Positions 38,867 to 39,297 of a stretch of DNA of 39,297 bases are shown here, piece after piece (the stretch's first letter is position 1; each line of letters opens with the position of its first letter). Source of the stretch: Gracilaria vermiculophylla. Its lineage: Eukaryota; Rhodophyta; Florideophyceae; Gracilariales; Gracilariaceae. The notes under the pieces were generated by a model. That model was not told the DNA's origin. It worked only from the letters and a program-made list of their open reading frames with translations, and did not search any database. Location of the stretch: positions 1,833,675-1,872,971 of the forward strand of contig JAHNZQ020000016.1 of the NCBI GenBank assembly GCA_019155205.2. The letters run 5' to 3'. The position numbers were made by a program, and so were the translations under genes.

Positions 38867-39297
38867 GTTGTGGTCTCACAATAGCTTTCGCTTCAAAAGT
38901 TTTGATATTATTGGATTCAACAGCATTATATGGTTCAATTCTAAAACGTTTGAGACCTTGTCAATACCATTACGAAGTTTGAATCTGGAAAGAAGGGAAA
39001 TAACGTCTTTTTAACGATTTTGTAAGCTGAACGTTACCTTCAGGGATGTAAGATTTTGATTTTTGATTTTGCGAACGACAAAATTACGAAAAAAAATTTC
39101 TACTGTAATTGACTTCTGTAAAGATTTTCTATATCGTGTACATTCTGCATCACTAGTGTCTATCTGACCGGCGACCTCATATGAGGTCAAATGACCTCAT
39201 ATGAGGTCAATTTTAATTACTTTGTAGTTAGGTGAAAACATTAAAACTTTTCCCAATTTTTTTTTGTTCTGATATCCTCATCGTGTTGTCGACGCCG
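38867..39297. other. AT-rich right flank of E3
   Basis: No coding potential recognised and no resemblance to the Tc1 copy that forms the left flank of E3. Composition changes sharply from the G+C-richer retroelement to AT-rich DNA. It contains the palindrome pair described separately. Confidence 0.5.
39173..39208. repeat. Two tandem copies of a perfect 16-bp palindrome
   Basis: GACCTCATATGAGGTC occurs at 39173-39188 and 39193-39208 with a 4-bp spacer (AAAT). Each copy is its own reverse complement, with TGACCT/AGGTCA-type arms. It could be a paired binding site, the end of a small hairpin element, or chance duplication. Confidence 0.85.

Noticed and set aside
1..39297. rRNA, tRNA, CRISPR array or bacterial operon
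   Set aside because: No conserved rRNA or tRNA segments and no regularly spaced short repeats were seen; the transposon families are eukaryotic and gene order is that of retroelements.

Overview
The window is eukaryotic, transposon-dominated DNA. I see no host gene, rRNA, tRNA or CRISPR array. Coding remnants belong to three eukaryotic transposon groups: Tc1-type DD34E DNA transposons, a pogo/Tigger-type DDE transposon, and Ty3/gypsy LTR retrotransposons whose integrase ends in a chromodomain (chromovirus type). The host taxon cannot be fixed from the sequence. Both flanks are AT-rich and the gypsy block is visibly richer in G+C.

Layout. (1) 1-6628: four degraded or partial Tc1-like elements (T1-T4) and a pogo-like remnant on the minus strand (2349-3973). 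T1 still has an open C-terminal catalytic frame. (2) 6629-38866: one plus-oriented gypsy element, E3, broken up by later insertions. Its 5' LTR (about 869 bp) is split by a 10.2-kb minus-oriented element E1 (7268-17460). Its leader is split by a 10.5-kb minus-oriented element E2 (17836-28376). Its gag is split by a solo LTR (28581-29132), and its 3' LTR by another solo LTR (37980-38532). Removing the four insertions and their target duplications leaves about 10.4 kb, the same size as E1 and E2. Target duplications support the reading: GATAT/GGTAT for E1 with the empty site preserved in the other E3 LTR, AAACC/AAACG for E2, GGTAA twice and CGATA twice for the solo LTRs. (3) 38867-39297: AT-rich flank with two copies of a perfect 16-bp palindrome.

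Each gypsy element carries gag, retropepsin, reverse transcriptase, RNase H and integrase-chromodomain on its sense strand, broken by stops and frameshifts. E1 and E3 have each lost much of RNase H. Between the integrase and the 3' LTR, all three also carry a roughly 620-697-codon reading frame on the OPPOSITE strand, tail to tail with pol. This antisense ORF (aORF) is my main find. E1 and E2 copies keep one frame over 2.1 kb, differ in length by a multiple of three and share an aligned ATG. The distant E3 copy keeps the same order of motifs on its own antisense strand. It has a region with three W-N/H/D motif blocks, a proline-rich stretch with QPRLR-type repeats, and a helical C terminus. 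I do not recognise the family.

Order of events (inference): Tc1 copies first, then E3 inserted into T4, then E1, E2 and the two solo-LTR-forming elements inserted into E3.
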